Below, in pieces: positions 17,247-26,316 of a stretch of 64,000 nt of DNA (positions are counted from its first letter, which is position 1; each line of letters begins with the position of its first letter). Position numbers and translations under genes: made by a program. The notes below the pieces were generated by a model. The model saw only the letters and a list, made by a program, of their open reading frames with translations, was not told the origin of the DNA and made no database searches. The DNA comes from SW10 sp965657795 (GTDB lineage Bacteria > Verrucomicrobiota > Verrucomicrobiia > Verrucomicrobiales > Akkermansiaceae): positions 124,001-188,000 of the forward strand of contig CBFHQJ010000001.1 in NCBI GenBank assembly GCA_965657795.1. The letters are read 5' to 3'.

Positions 17247-17931
17247 GAAGAAAAAGCGCAGAAGCTCACTGGGTGGATGGCTTCTTGTCGCGTTTGCGGT
17301 CGTTTTGGGTGGTTTTTTTCTCCGCCCCTTGATTCCGTTTCTTCGCGCGCAGACCGACCTTACCTCACCTGCGAATGTGCGCGAAGCGATCACAACGCTT
17401 GAGTCGGATGGTGATTTTGGTTCGAGATTGGCTGCTGCGGCTCTGGAAAGGACACAAGCTCAGGTCAATTACGACGGGACTTACTTCAAGATTGATTTTC
17501 CTAATGGGGATATCGCGCCTAATCGCGGAAAAGCAGAAGACTTGATCGTTCGGGCCTACCGGAGTCTTGAGATTGACCTGCAGGTTGATCTTCACACCGA
17601 CATTAAAGAGAATTTTTACTCCTATCCACAGATTTTCGGATCCAAGGAGCCGGATACCAACATTGACCACCGTAGGGTGCAAAATCTCCAGCGGTTCTTC
17701 ACCCGAAAAGGGCAGGTGCTGGGAGTGAGCCAGGATTCCGAGGACTATAGCTTCGGTGACATTGTCATTTGGCAGTTACTCGATGGGAACAAGCATATCG
17801 GAATCGTCGTTCCCGGCCCGGGTGCGAAAAAGACCGAGAAGTGGGTGGTTCACAACATCGGAGACGGTCCCGAATGGGAGAAAAAGCTCTTCGACTACAC
17901 AATCAAAGGGCATTACCGCTACGGCGAGTAG
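17245..17931 (+). CDS. DUF1287 family membrane-anchored protein
   Basis: 228 residues from ATG 17245: KKKRRSS followed by one hydrophobic helix (about 10-28), then the DUF1287 domain. Its landmarks are FPNGDIAPNRGKAEDLIVRAYRS, DTNIDHRRVQNLQRFF, SFGDIVIWQLLDGNKHIGIVV and VVHNIGDGPEWE. The E. coli relative is YijF, of unknown role; the fold is related to NlpC/P60-like peptidases. An earlier ATG at 17212 adds 11 residues but has no ribosome site, while GGAG lies 8 bases before 17245. That GGAG and the ATG sit in an inverted repeat (17230-17246). A strong terminator follows. Confidence 0.87.
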   Translation: MKKKRRSSLGGWLLVAFAVVLGGFFLRPLIPFLRAQTDLTSPANVREAITTLESDGDFGSRLAAAALERTQAQVNYDGTYFKIDFPNGDIAPNRGKAEDLIVRAYRSLEIDLQVDLHTDIKENFYSYPQIFGSKEPDTNIDHRRVQNLQRFFTRKGQVLGVSQDSEDYSFGDIVIWQLLDGNKHIGIVVPGPGAKKTEKWVVHNIGDGPEWEKKLFDYTIKGHYRYGE

Positions 17932-17955
17932 CTGCTTTTGCTCGATTTACTTCAC

Positions 17956-17994
17956 AAAAAAGCCCCCGTTCGAGTTTCGAACGGGGGCTTTTTT
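17956..17994. terminator. bidirectional intrinsic terminator between DUF1287 and pheT
   Basis: A perfect 18-bp inverted repeat (17956-17973 and 17977-17994) with a GTT loop. The stem runs A6-GCCCCCGTTCGA and its complement, so each direction ends in a GC-rich stem followed by six U. It lies 24 bases after the DUF1287 stop and 15 bases beyond the pheT stop, so it can end transcription from both converging genes. Confidence 0.95.
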
Positions 17995-18009
17995 ATCGTG
18001 ATAGGTTTA

Positions 18010-20394
18010 CTAACGGAAAGTCACCGGAAGTGCCTTTTCAAGGTGTGCCCGGAGTTTTTCGTGCGCGGTGTCGATCTCCTTTTGTTTCATGGTGCCTTTT
18101 TCGGAACGATACCCGAACGAGTAGGCGACGGAACGTTTGTCAGCGGCCATTTTCTCACCGGATGGATCGTGGAATTGATCGAAGCAAGTGGCAGAAACCA
18201 AGAGGGGATCGTTGTGCCTTGCGAGGGCCTTTTCAATCTCGGCATTGCTGGTTTTGAGGGGTAGCTCCATCGCAATGTCGCGGCTGGATCCAGGGAATTG
18301 AGGCAGTGGCTCAACCTGGAACATGTCCTCTTTGAGGCCGAGGACTTTTTTCTGATCAAGTTCGGCGAGGTAGATGGGAGCTTTGAGGCCAATCTCACGA
18401 GCTCGGGACGGCATGACCTGGGCGAAGGTTCCGATAGGTTTACCTGCGAGCTGGATGTCGCCGCTGAGAAGGAATCCTTCGCGAGCGCGCGGCGTGAATT
18501 GAATTGAGCGATTGCCAAGTGCGGCCTGAATAGCGGCTTTGAGATCGTAGAGGTCAAGCTGGCGGTTTTCACCACGCGTCCAGGAAAGCGGGCTGGCCTC
18601 ACCACCGAGTAGAAGTGCGATGGAATCGGCTTCGAGGTCGGTGGCCTTGCCGCCTCCGACGTTACGGAATTGGCGTCCGGCCTCGAAGAAACGAAGGGTT
18701 TTGGCGCCTTGGCGGAGATTGTTCTCGGCTGTGGCAAGAAGGCCCGGAGTGAGAGCGGGACGTAGGATGGCATGATCTTCACTGAGTGGGCGGGCCACTT
18801 TGACGAGATCACCTTCCTGAAGCGGGCGAAGTGGAAGACAGTCGCGGAGCTGGTTCTCGGCAATAAGCTTGATGGTTTGGGTCTCGTAGAATCCGAGGGC
18901 GACGAGGCTCTTTTTGAAATCAAGAAGACGATCGTAGTCACGGTCGATCTTACTTTCGTCAACGGCGGTACCGCCGGTGCGGGAGGGGACATTCTCGAGT
19001 CCGTGGGTCCGGGCGATTTCTTCGACGAGGTCTGCGGAGCGTTCAAGGTCGCCGCGCCAGCTTGGGATCTGCCACGTTTTAAGATCGATGGATGTGAGTC
19101 CAAGGCGGGTTAGGATGGTTCCGGCATCTTCCAGCGAGATACTGTTGTCCATGAGCTGGAGCATGCGGTCGACATCGAGTTCGACAGCAGGGAGTGCACC
19201 CGGAAGTTTTCCGGCAGTCACGGTCTGTGAGGCGACTTCGCCACCGGCAATCTCGAGAATGAGAGCGGCGGCTAGAGCCGAGGCTGGAAGGACTTGCTGT
19301 GGGTCAACGCCGCGTTCGAAACGGTAGGATGAATCGGAAGTGAGAAAGAGTCGGCGCGAGGTGCGGCGGATTTCGGAGGTGGTGAAGTAAGCCGATTCGA
19401 GGAGAATGTCGGCTGTGCCGTTCGTCACTCCGCTGTCGAATCCTCCCATGACTCCGGCGAGAGCAAGCGGGGTGCCGGATTGGTCGGAGATGACGCAGTC
19501 GATTTCCTGAAGTTCGTAGGTCTCTTCGTCGAGCGCTTTGAATTTTTCGCCATCGGAAGCTTGCCGGACGTGAATCGCTCCATTGACCTTTGCGGCATCG
19601 AAGGCGTGCAGAGGCTGGCCGATTTCGTGAAGGACGTAGTTTGTAATATCAACGATGTTGTTGATAGGGCGAAGTCCGATCGCTTTGAGCTTCTTGGCGA
19701 GCCAGTCAGGGCTAGGTGAGACTTTGACTCCTTTGATGCTGAGGACGGAGTAGAAGGGACAGGTCTCCGAATCGACGGCTACAACTCCAGTCTCTTCGGC
19801 AAGTTCGGTGGGGTGAGATTTTTCGACCGGCTTGGTTTCGGTGTGTAGAAGTGCGGCGAGTTCACGGGCGAGGCCGGAGTGGGAAAGAAGGTCGGGCCGG
19901 TTGGGTGTGATCTCGACTTCGATGAGTGTGTCGGAATCGAAAAGGTCTTTGACGGGAGTGCCGATCTTGAAATCAGGATCAAGAATGAGGAGGCCATCTT
20001 CCTTGTCGGTAAGGCCGATCTCGGAGCCGGCAGCGAGCATGCCTTTGGATTCGACACCGCGCATTTTGGTTTCGCCGATCTTAAATCCGCCGGGAAGGGC
20101 GGCTCCGGGAAGACAGCAGGGGACTTTGTCTCCGACTTTGTAATTGGTGGCACCACAGACGATCTGGCGCAACGAGCCTTCGCCGGCGTCAACCTGGGTG
20201 ACCTTGAGACGGTCGGCGTCAGGGTGCTGAACCGCTTCCTTGATCTCGGCAACCACGATTTGGTCGCTCTTGACGCCCATTTCCTGAAGGCCTTCGATCT
20301 CGATGCCCGCAAAGGTGAGGAGGTCGCAGACTTCTTCGAGTGAGCGGGAGCCGAAATCGAGGCGTTCTTTGAGCCAGTTGAGCGAAACGTTCAT
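18010..20394 (-). CDS. pheT: phenylalanine-tRNA ligase beta subunit
   Basis: 794 residues, the usual bacterial length. In order: the N-terminal B1 part and tRNA-binding OB domain (about 40-150, VAEIKEAVQHPDADRLKVTQVDAGEG), the B3/B4 domain (about 210-370) with the editing region and HEIGQPLHAFDA, B5 (about 400-470), the catalytic-like core (about 480-680), and the C-terminal ferredoxin-fold anticodon-binding domain (about 700-794, PQFPGSSRDIAMELP). The enzyme charges tRNA-Phe as an alpha2-beta2 tetramer. pheS is not adjacent: the next gene upstream is an outer-membrane barrel protein, so the subunits are encoded apart. Confidence 0.97.
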   Translation of the reverse strand: MNVSLNWLKERLDFGSRSLEEVCDLLTFAGIEIEGLQEMGVKSDQIVVAEIKEAVQHPDADRLKVTQVDAGEGSLRQIVCGATNYKVGDKVPCCLPGAALPGGFKIGETKMRGVESKGMLAAGSEIGLTDKEDGLLILDPDFKIGTPVKDLFDSDTLIEVEITPNRPDLLSHSGLARELAALLHTETKPVEKSHPTELAEETGVVAVDSETCPFYSVLSIKGVKVSPSPDWLAKKLKAIGLRPINNIVDITNYVLHEIGQPLHAFDAAKVNGAIHVRQASDGEKFKALDEETYELQEIDCVISDQSGTPLALAGVMGGFDSGVTNGTADILLESAYFTTSEIRRTSRRLFLTSDSSYRFERGVDPQQVLPASALAAALILEIAGGEVASQTVTAGKLPGALPAVELDVDRMLQLMDNSISLEDAGTILTRLGLTSIDLKTWQIPSWRGDLERSADLVEEIARTHGLENVPSRTGGTAVDESKIDRDYDRLLDFKKSLVALGFYETQTIKLIAENQLRDCLPLRPLQEGDLVKVARPLSEDHAILRPALTPGLLATAENNLRQGAKTLRFFEAGRQFRNVGGGKATDLEADSIALLLGGEASPLSWTRGENRQLDLYDLKAAIQAALGNRSIQFTPRAREGFLLSGDIQLAGKPIGTFAQVMPSRAREIGLKAPIYLAELDQKKVLGLKEDMFQVEPLPQFPGSSRDIAMELPLKTSNAEIEKALARHNDPLLVSATCFDQFHDPSGEKMAADKRSVAYSFGYRSEKGTMKQKEIDTAHEKLRAHLEKALPVTFR

Positions 20395-20470
20395 GAGGCC
20401 GGGAGGAGAAGGCCCCGCGAGGTTTTTTTCAATCGCAAATCAAAGAAATCCCGGTCTGGCGGGAAATCGG

Positions 20471-21655
20471 CTATCGGACTTCTGGTCTCCCGAAATCGAA
20501 GCCGAATTGAAGCCAAATGGAATCGGCGTTTTCGTCCTCAAGATTATCGTGCGGATATTGCAGACGAATCGTCGAGAGCATAATATCGCTGTGGCGAAAT
20601 TCACGCGTCAGGGCGAAGGTGACCCGCTCTCGTTCTGAGGATGAGAATGCGTATTCGGTCTCGCCCATATGGATATCGGCGCCGCCGCTGGCTCCCTCGA
20701 GGTATTCGTAGCGAAATCCGGCGATCCATTGGGGATGGAAGCGGTAGTTGACGTAGGCCATGAAGCTATTTTGGGAATTCGAGCCACGAAGAGTTGGGTC
20801 GTCCTCCCCGATCCATTCGACGTCGCGATAGAAATACTCGGCACCGACCGAAAATTCGCGCCCGCCAGCTTCCAGGCCATTCTCACGCCAGGTGTAAACG
20901 TAATCGATCGAGTGCATCGAGGTGTCCCGACCATAGCCATTTTCACCCCAAGCGGTGTTGATGCCGACACGATGCTGGTGAAAATCACTGTGATTGTATC
21001 CGAGAAGCGCCCGGGTCACGAAGACGTTGTCCTCCATGAAGGCGTCTTCAGACGAGTGTTCGTGGCCATGATCGTCATGATCCTCGCCGTCTTCATGACC
21101 TTCTCCCTCGTGCTCATCTTCGTCGCCGTGATGGTGGTGGGATGCGGTGTTACTGAAATTGGTTGAGATTGCGAAGAATCCCTGGTCGAAATCTTTTCGC
21201 CAAGTCAGTTCGACGCCCTCGCTCATGAGACCTTCTTCGCCTAGAAACTGGGAGGTGGTGAGGTTGGAGTTGACCAAGGTCCACGCGTGAAGGTGCTGAT
21301 TGTTCTGGAGGCCAATCCGGGCGAGCATCCGCCCCCCCCGAAGTTCAAACCCTCCGGGGAGATTTTTGAATCTCAGGAAAGCTTCTTCGAGTTCCCAATC
21401 CAGATCGTGGTCGGAATCCGTAAAAACGTTGATATTGGTAAATCCGGCGAGCCAGTCATCGACTCTGAGATTAAGCCCCGGTTCGAATCCCTGCACTGCC
21501 CAACTGTCGTTAGGGTCGTGGGCGTGCCCTCCGATTTCTTCGAATGAGTCCGCCGAGGTCTCGCCGATAACGCCGTTGAAGTGGAAGGTGGGGTCCAGAC
21601 TAATGTCCGCGAACAGGGGGCTCGTCAAAAGAGCTAAAACCGGCAAGATCTTCAT
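20471..21655 (-). CDS. outer-membrane beta-barrel protein with a His-rich acidic segment
   Basis: 394 residues: a signal peptide (about 1-16), then many short amphipathic strands with aromatic girdles and strand-turn-strand spacing, ending in a porin-like alternating strand (SIWLQFGFDFG). There is no TonB box or plug domain. Residues 173-200 contain ten His and many Asp, Glu and Gly, forming a probable surface or periplasmic metal-binding loop. A smaller GGHAHDPND lies near residue 42. Similar His-rich barrels in other bacteria are linked to zinc uptake, some annotated as zinc-regulated receptors. No zinc transporter gene or visible Zur site is next to it here. Zinc channel is inference; barrel topology is well supported. 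Confidence 0.8.
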   Translation of the reverse strand: MKILPVLALLTSPLFADISLDPTFHFNGVIGETSADSFEEIGGHAHDPNDSWAVQGFEPGLNLRVDDWLAGFTNINVFTDSDHDLDWELEEAFLRFKNLPGGFELRGGRMLARIGLQNNQHLHAWTLVNSNLTTSQFLGEEGLMSEGVELTWRKDFDQGFFAISTNFSNTASHHHHGDEDEHEGEGHEDGEDHDDHGHEHSSEDAFMEDNVFVTRALLGYNHSDFHQHRVGINTAWGENGYGRDTSMHSIDYVYTWRENGLEAGGREFSVGAEYFYRDVEWIGEDDPTLRGSNSQNSFMAYVNYRFHPQWIAGFRYEYLEGASGGADIHMGETEYAFSSSERERVTFALTREFRHSDIMLSTIRLQYPHDNLEDENADSIWLQFGFDFGRPEVR

Positions 21656-21717
21656 AAATGCAAGTGAATTGCGTTATTTGAATCCGGCGTCAAGGCGAGT
21701 TTTTACGTTTTTGCTTC

Positions 21718-22368
21718 TCACTGCTTCCGGGAACGCCGGAAACAAACCGGTATCGTTAAAGAAAAGATGAGCAGGAGAGCTGAGCTTGGCTCGGGAACTT
21801 TTTCGAGTTGGATGGCGGAGGAAAACACAACCCCCAAATCAAGATCAATCGGGCCGGCATTGGTTCCTCTGATCAGACCGTCGATGGGATCAATCATGTA
21901 AACTTCTGTTCCTCCAAGGCCAAGCTCGTTGTCTTCCCCGAACATGATGCCGGAGTCGTAAAGTGCGAAGCTATTGGATTCCTCCAGAGCCAATTCGTCT
22001 CCAATGAACACAAAAATGTCTTTCCCTGTGAAATTACTGTTACTCCCCTGTGGGATTGGAGTTCGTATCGCAGCGTCGAAAAAACCTGCTTCGTCGACCG
22101 GTGAGTTAAGCGGCTGCTCTGAATCCACTCCTCCAAATTGTACGAAATCCTCCATTAAGAGATCAAAGTCGACGACGTGTAAATCGCTGACCTCAAGGGT
22201 CTCAAAGTAGCCGGCGGTTACAGAGCCTTCTCCAGTCGTGGGCAGAGCAATTTTTTTTCTGTAAAAGTGGTGGATCTCAATGAGCTTTCCGCGGGGATCG
22301 GCATCATTGATCCTCAGCTTAGCTGTTTCGGCTTTGGGCTCAGTGACTTCTTTCGTTCACTCGACCAT
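21718..22368 (-). pseudogene. PEP-CTERM protein gene broken near its 5' end
   Basis: From 22356 down to 21718 the minus frame is open and reads like a secreted beta-rich protein, ending in VPEPSSALLLIFSLTIPVCFRRSRKQ: the PEP motif, membrane helix and basic tail used by exosortase sorting. The frame has no ATG, GTG or TTG before the Met at 22155, which would give a 145-residue product without signal peptide. Upstream, AGGAG followed by an ATG at 22368 is in frame, but a TGA stands at codon 4 (22359-22357). No signal peptide appears in any frame between here and 22500. So the 5' end has been lost or mutated. No exosortase gene is in the window. The stretch 22369-22509 holds nothing else recognisable. 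Confidence 0.65.
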
Positions 22369-22509
22369 TTACTTTTCTCCTTTTGCATCCGCCGTATTTA
22401 GTCAACGGGTCGGCCAATGCCATGAACAGGAGCCAGCCGTAAAAGTGGAACTTGTGAGTTTATCTTAAATTAGGCATCTTCCGCCGCCCGGCTGTCGTCC
22501 GATTGTTTG

Positions 22510-25500
22510 ATGAAAATGTTATCCCTGTTGTTTCGCTGCTGCGTATGGCTTATGGTTTCGTCCGTTCCTTTGGTGGCGGTTCCTCTGATCACCGAATTCC
22601 AAGCCAATAATTCATCAACTTTAAGTGATGAAGATAGCGATCAATCCGATTGGATTGAACTTTTTAATCCCGACGCTGTTTCGGTGGATCTTGGTGGCTA
22701 TTATCTGACAGATGACGCCGCCTCTCTGACAAAGTGGACTATCCCGGCAGGTGTCTCCCTGGCTCCTTCGAACTTCCTCGTGATTTTCGCATCCGATAAG
22801 GACAGGGCAATTGCGGGGTCGGAATTGCATACCAACTTTAAGCTTTCTTCGGCTGGAGAATATCTCGCTCTGGTCGCGCCGGATGGAGTGACGGTTGTTG
22901 ACGAATATGCTCCTTCTTTTCCAGTCCAGTTTGAAGATTCCTCCTATGGTCTTCAGCAGCTTGGAAATACAAGTGATGAGACATTGATCGAAACTGGTGC
23001 GGCATGCTCGGTGCTGGTTCCCCCAAACGGAAATCTTGGAGCGACCTGGCAAAGTGTGGGGTTCAACGATGCCGCTTGGACAACCGGGACCACCGGGGTG
23101 GGTTACGAACGTAGCAGTGGTTATGACAGTGCTATCAATACGAATATTGAGGGTCAGATTTATAACCAACAGACGAGCGTCTATGTGCGGATTCCTTTTT
23201 TGGTGACCGCCGCCAATGAGATCTCTGACATCCAGCTGCTGCTTCAATATGATGATGGCTTTGTGGTTTACCTCAATGGTGTGGAGGTCGCGCGTGATCG
23301 TGCTCCGACGACTTTGGCCTGGAATTCAGCGGCTTCGAGTGATCACCCGGATGGAAGTGCGCTCCAGTTTAATTCCTTTGATCTCGGAGCTTTCACCAAT
23401 CAATTGGTGGACGGAAATAATGTCCTGGCGATCCATGGCCTAAACCGGAGCTCGACCAGTTCTGATCTTCTTTTCCGACCCCGTTTGATCGCGACCCGCC
23501 TTTCGGATCCGTCGCTGGGTGATGCCGGGTATTTTTTAATACCGACTCCCGGAGCGGTGAATGGCAACGAACAGGGACTTCCGGCCAGCGCGGTGACGAT
23601 CTCGGAGCCCAGCCGAACATTTAGCACGAATTTTCAAGTGGCCTTGTCCGGTGCCGAAGCCGGGCAATCGATTCGATATACTCTGGATAATTCAGAGCCC
23701 ACAGTGTCCTCGACGCTTTATTCGGGAGCTTTTACCATCACCCAGAGCACCCAATTGCGTGCTCGTATTTTTGGAGCGAATGGATCTTCCGGGCCTATCT
23801 CGATGGCTTCCTATCTGAAGCTGGAAAGCGATATCACCAACTTTAGTTCCAACCTCCCCATCGTCGTGCTGGAAAATTGGAGCAGTGGAAAGCCAAATGG
23901 TGATACCGATGGCTTTTGGGCCATCATTGAACCTGATGCCAATGTCGATAACCGGAGTCGAATGTCGGCTGGCTTCGCGGTGGCAACTCGATGCAACATG
24001 AAGGTCCGCGGTTCTTCTTCGGCCGGCTTTGCCAAGTATTCGCTTTCGCTGGAATCTCAGGATGAAAGCAAGGAGGATCAGGCAATTTCTCCTCTCGGGA
24101 TGCCGGAGGAATCGGATTGGGTTTTGAGCGGGCGCTATACTTTTGACCGGGCCTTGATGAGGAATCCTCTCATCTATCAATTGAGCAATGAGACCGGAGA
24201 ATATGCGGTGCGAACTCGTTTCGTGGAGGTGTTTTTGAATACCGGAGGAGGGAATCTTTCTTATGCCAGCGACTACGTGGGCGTCTATGCCTTGATGGAA
24301 AAAATCAAGCGAGATAACGATCGCGTGGGCGTGAAGAGACTGAGTCCCGGTGATGTCACCGAGCCCGATGTGACCGGAGGATATCTCTGGAAGAAGGACA
24401 GGCTGGATCCCGGTGATAGCGGGTTCTCGGTGAATTCGATGGGAACCTTCGGCTGGGTTTATCCCAAAGAGGATGAGGTGGCTCCGGCCCAGCAAACGTG
24501 GTTGCGAGGTCATCTGAACGAACTTGATACGGCACTTTACAATCCAAATTGGACCAACCCGACGACCGGAAAACATTTCACGGAGTATATCGATAACTTC
24601 TCATGGCTACGTCACCACTGGTTGAACACCCTGGCCATGAATGTCGATGGCTTCCGCCTGAGTGGATATTATTACAAGCACCACGATGAGACGAATGGGG
24701 GCAAGGTCGGAGCAGGCCCGATTTGGGATTTTGATCGCACCATGGGGTCCACCGACAGCCGCGACAACGACCCCCGGCGATGGGACGGCACGGGAGATTC
24801 CAGCCGGACATACGGTGACTCACGTTTCCCTTGGTGGGGACAAGCTCTGATGAATCCCGACTTCCGCCAAGAGCACACCGACCTTTGGCAGGAGTTGAGA
24901 CAGACCACTTTTTCGACGGCAAATATCGACTCCATCATTGATGATTTTGGCTCCCAGCTTGATTTCCAGGATCCGGCTGGTATCAATCCCGGCTTGGGGA
25001 ATTCTCCCCAGGCTCGGAATTTCAACAGATGGACTGCGGTTCGTCCCAGCGGTGGGTACACCAACCAGGTGAATGTTTTGAAAAACTGGCTCGCTTCACG
25101 GGCAACCTGGATCGATGGGCAATACACCGCGAAGCCGCAGTTCACGGTTGCACCGGGCGTGGTTTCTGCAGGCACGAACGTTTCCTTTTCGGGAGCTGGT
25201 GGCACCGTTTATTACACGACAGATGGCTCAGATCCGCGATTGCCCGGTGGCGGTGTTTCAAGTTCGGCTTCAACCAACCCTCCGGTCAATGTCACTTCTA
25301 CCATGGTGATCTCCGCCCGCGCACGAAGCGGGACCGGTTTGACTTCATGGTCGGGCCCAACCCAGGGAACGTTCCTCGTGGGCACTCCGGCATCGGCGTC
25401 GAATCTGGTCATTTCTGAAATGATGTATGCTCCAGCTTCTCCAGATGTCGCGGAGCAATTGATCTCGACCGACCCTTCGGATTTTGAATGGATTGAGTTG

Positions 25501-26304
25501 ATGAATGTTGGAAACGAGGTCGTTCAGCTTGCCGATGTTCGTTTTGAGGCCGGAATTGATTTCAGCTTCACCGGCGGAAATTTTGCGACTTTGGCTCCGG
25601 GGGCACGGATGCTGGTTGTGAGAAACCTGGCTGCTTTTGAGGCCCGTTATGGAACATCGCTCAGCAATTCCATCGCAGGCGAATTTGGGCCCACCCGGCT
25701 GGACAATGCGGGCGAGCGGATTCATCTCGAGAATGCTCTGGGATCCACGATACAGGATTTCACTTACGGTGACTCCTTCCCTTGGCCAGGTGAGGCGGGC
25801 TTCCCGGGTTACAGTCTTGCTTTGGTGCAGGGGCAGACCGCGACACCCGATCATGGTGATCCCGCCAATTGGCGGAGTAGTGGTTTCCTCGGTGGCTCTC
25901 CGGTTGGTACCGATCAGACGATTTTGGAGGGAGACCCGATGGCTGATCTTGATAAAGATGGCATCGTAAGTATTGTCGAACATGCTTTGGGGACGAGTGA
26001 TACCGACGGTGGCGAGGGAGGAACGGCAATCGATGTCGGTGTTCAGAGTTTTACGGTCAACGACATCATCAATGATTTTCTGGTAATCTCTTTTCAGAGA
26101 AAGATCACTGCGGATGATGTCATCGTTGTTCCCGAGATCGGGTCGAATCTGGCGAGTTGGGCCGGCGATCAAAGTGCCGTGGTCTTTGTGTCCGAGGTGA
26201 ACGGTGATGATGGGCAATCCACCGTGATCTATCGAAGCGCCCAGCCTTTTGACCCCTTACTCCATGAGCGGTTCTTCTTCAGGCTCGCGGTGAGCGAGAG
26301 GTAG
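22510..26304 (+). CDS. large secreted lamin-tail / CotH-kinase-like protein
   Basis: 1264 residues from ATG 22510. After a signal peptide come a lamin-tail domain (about 25-150, ITEFQANNSSTLSDEDSDQSDWIEL), a jelly-roll-like region (about 165-330), a chitobiase C-terminal/Fn3-associated domain (about 360-440), a CotH-like kinase domain (about 450-880, EVFLNTGGG, VGVYALMEKIKRDNDRVGVKRL, PIWDFDRTMG), a second Fn3-associated repeat (about 890-960) and a second lamin-tail domain (about 965-1110). CotH phosphorylates spore-coat proteins in Bacillus; such multi-domain proteins are frequent in Verrucomicrobia and Planctomycetes and are thought to be surface proteins. Whether the kinase fold is active here is unknown. 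Confidence 0.88.
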   Translation: MKMLSLLFRCCVWLMVSSVPLVAVPLITEFQANNSSTLSDEDSDQSDWIELFNPDAVSVDLGGYYLTDDAASLTKWTIPAGVSLAPSNFLVIFASDKDRAIAGSELHTNFKLSSAGEYLALVAPDGVTVVDEYAPSFPVQFEDSSYGLQQLGNTSDETLIETGAACSVLVPPNGNLGATWQSVGFNDAAWTTGTTGVGYERSSGYDSAINTNIEGQIYNQQTSVYVRIPFLVTAANEISDIQLLLQYDDGFVVYLNGVEVARDRAPTTLAWNSAASSDHPDGSALQFNSFDLGAFTNQLVDGNNVLAIHGLNRSSTSSDLLFRPRLIATRLSDPSLGDAGYFLIPTPGAVNGNEQGLPASAVTISEPSRTFSTNFQVALSGAEAGQSIRYTLDNSEPTVSSTLYSGAFTITQSTQLRARIFGANGSSGPISMASYLKLESDITNFSSNLPIVVLENWSSGKPNGDTDGFWAIIEPDANVDNRSRMSAGFAVATRCNMKVRGSSSAGFAKYSLSLESQDESKEDQAISPLGMPEESDWVLSGRYTFDRALMRNPLIYQLSNETGEYAVRTRFVEVFLNTGGGNLSYASDYVGVYALMEKIKRDNDRVGVKRLSPGDVTEPDVTGGYLWKKDRLDPGDSGFSVNSMGTFGWVYPKEDEVAPAQQTWLRGHLNELDTALYNPNWTNPTTGKHFTEYIDNFSWLRHHWLNTLAMNVDGFRLSGYYYKHHDETNGGKVGAGPIWDFDRTMGSTDSRDNDPRRWDGTGDSSRTYGDSRFPWWGQALMNPDFRQEHTDLWQELRQTTFSTANIDSIIDDFGSQLDFQDPAGINPGLGNSPQARNFNRWTAVRPSGGYTNQVNVLKNWLASRATWIDGQYTAKPQFTVAPGVVSAGTNVSFSGAGGTVYYTTDGSDPRLPGGGVSSSASTNPPVNVTSTMVISARARSGTGLTSWSGPTQGTFLVGTPASASNLVISEMMYAPASPDVAEQLISTDPSDFEWIELMNVGNEVVQLADVRFEAGIDFSFTGGNFATLAPGARMLVVRNLAAFEARYGTSLSNSIAGEFGPTRLDNAGERIHLENALGSTIQDFTYGDSFPWPGEAGFPGYSLALVQGQTATPDHGDPANWRSSGFLGGSPVGTDQTILEGDPMADLDKDGIVSIVEHALGTSDTDGGEGGTAIDVGVQSFTVNDIINDFLVISFQRKITADDVIVVPEIGSNLASWAGDQSAVVFVSEVNGDDGQSTVIYRSAQPFDPLLHERFFFRLAVSER

Positions 26305-26316
26305 TTGCTTGCGGAA

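Noticed and set aside
18087..19103. Second-frame minus-strand open frame of 338 codons inside pheT
   Set aside because: It is Ser/Pro/Arg-rich shadow sequence of pheT, which is complete in the other frame.
21480..21490. GGTTCGAATCC, a tRNA T-arm look-alike
   Set aside because: It lies inside the barrel-protein coding sequence, and no acceptor stem, D-arm or anticodon arm can be formed around it.
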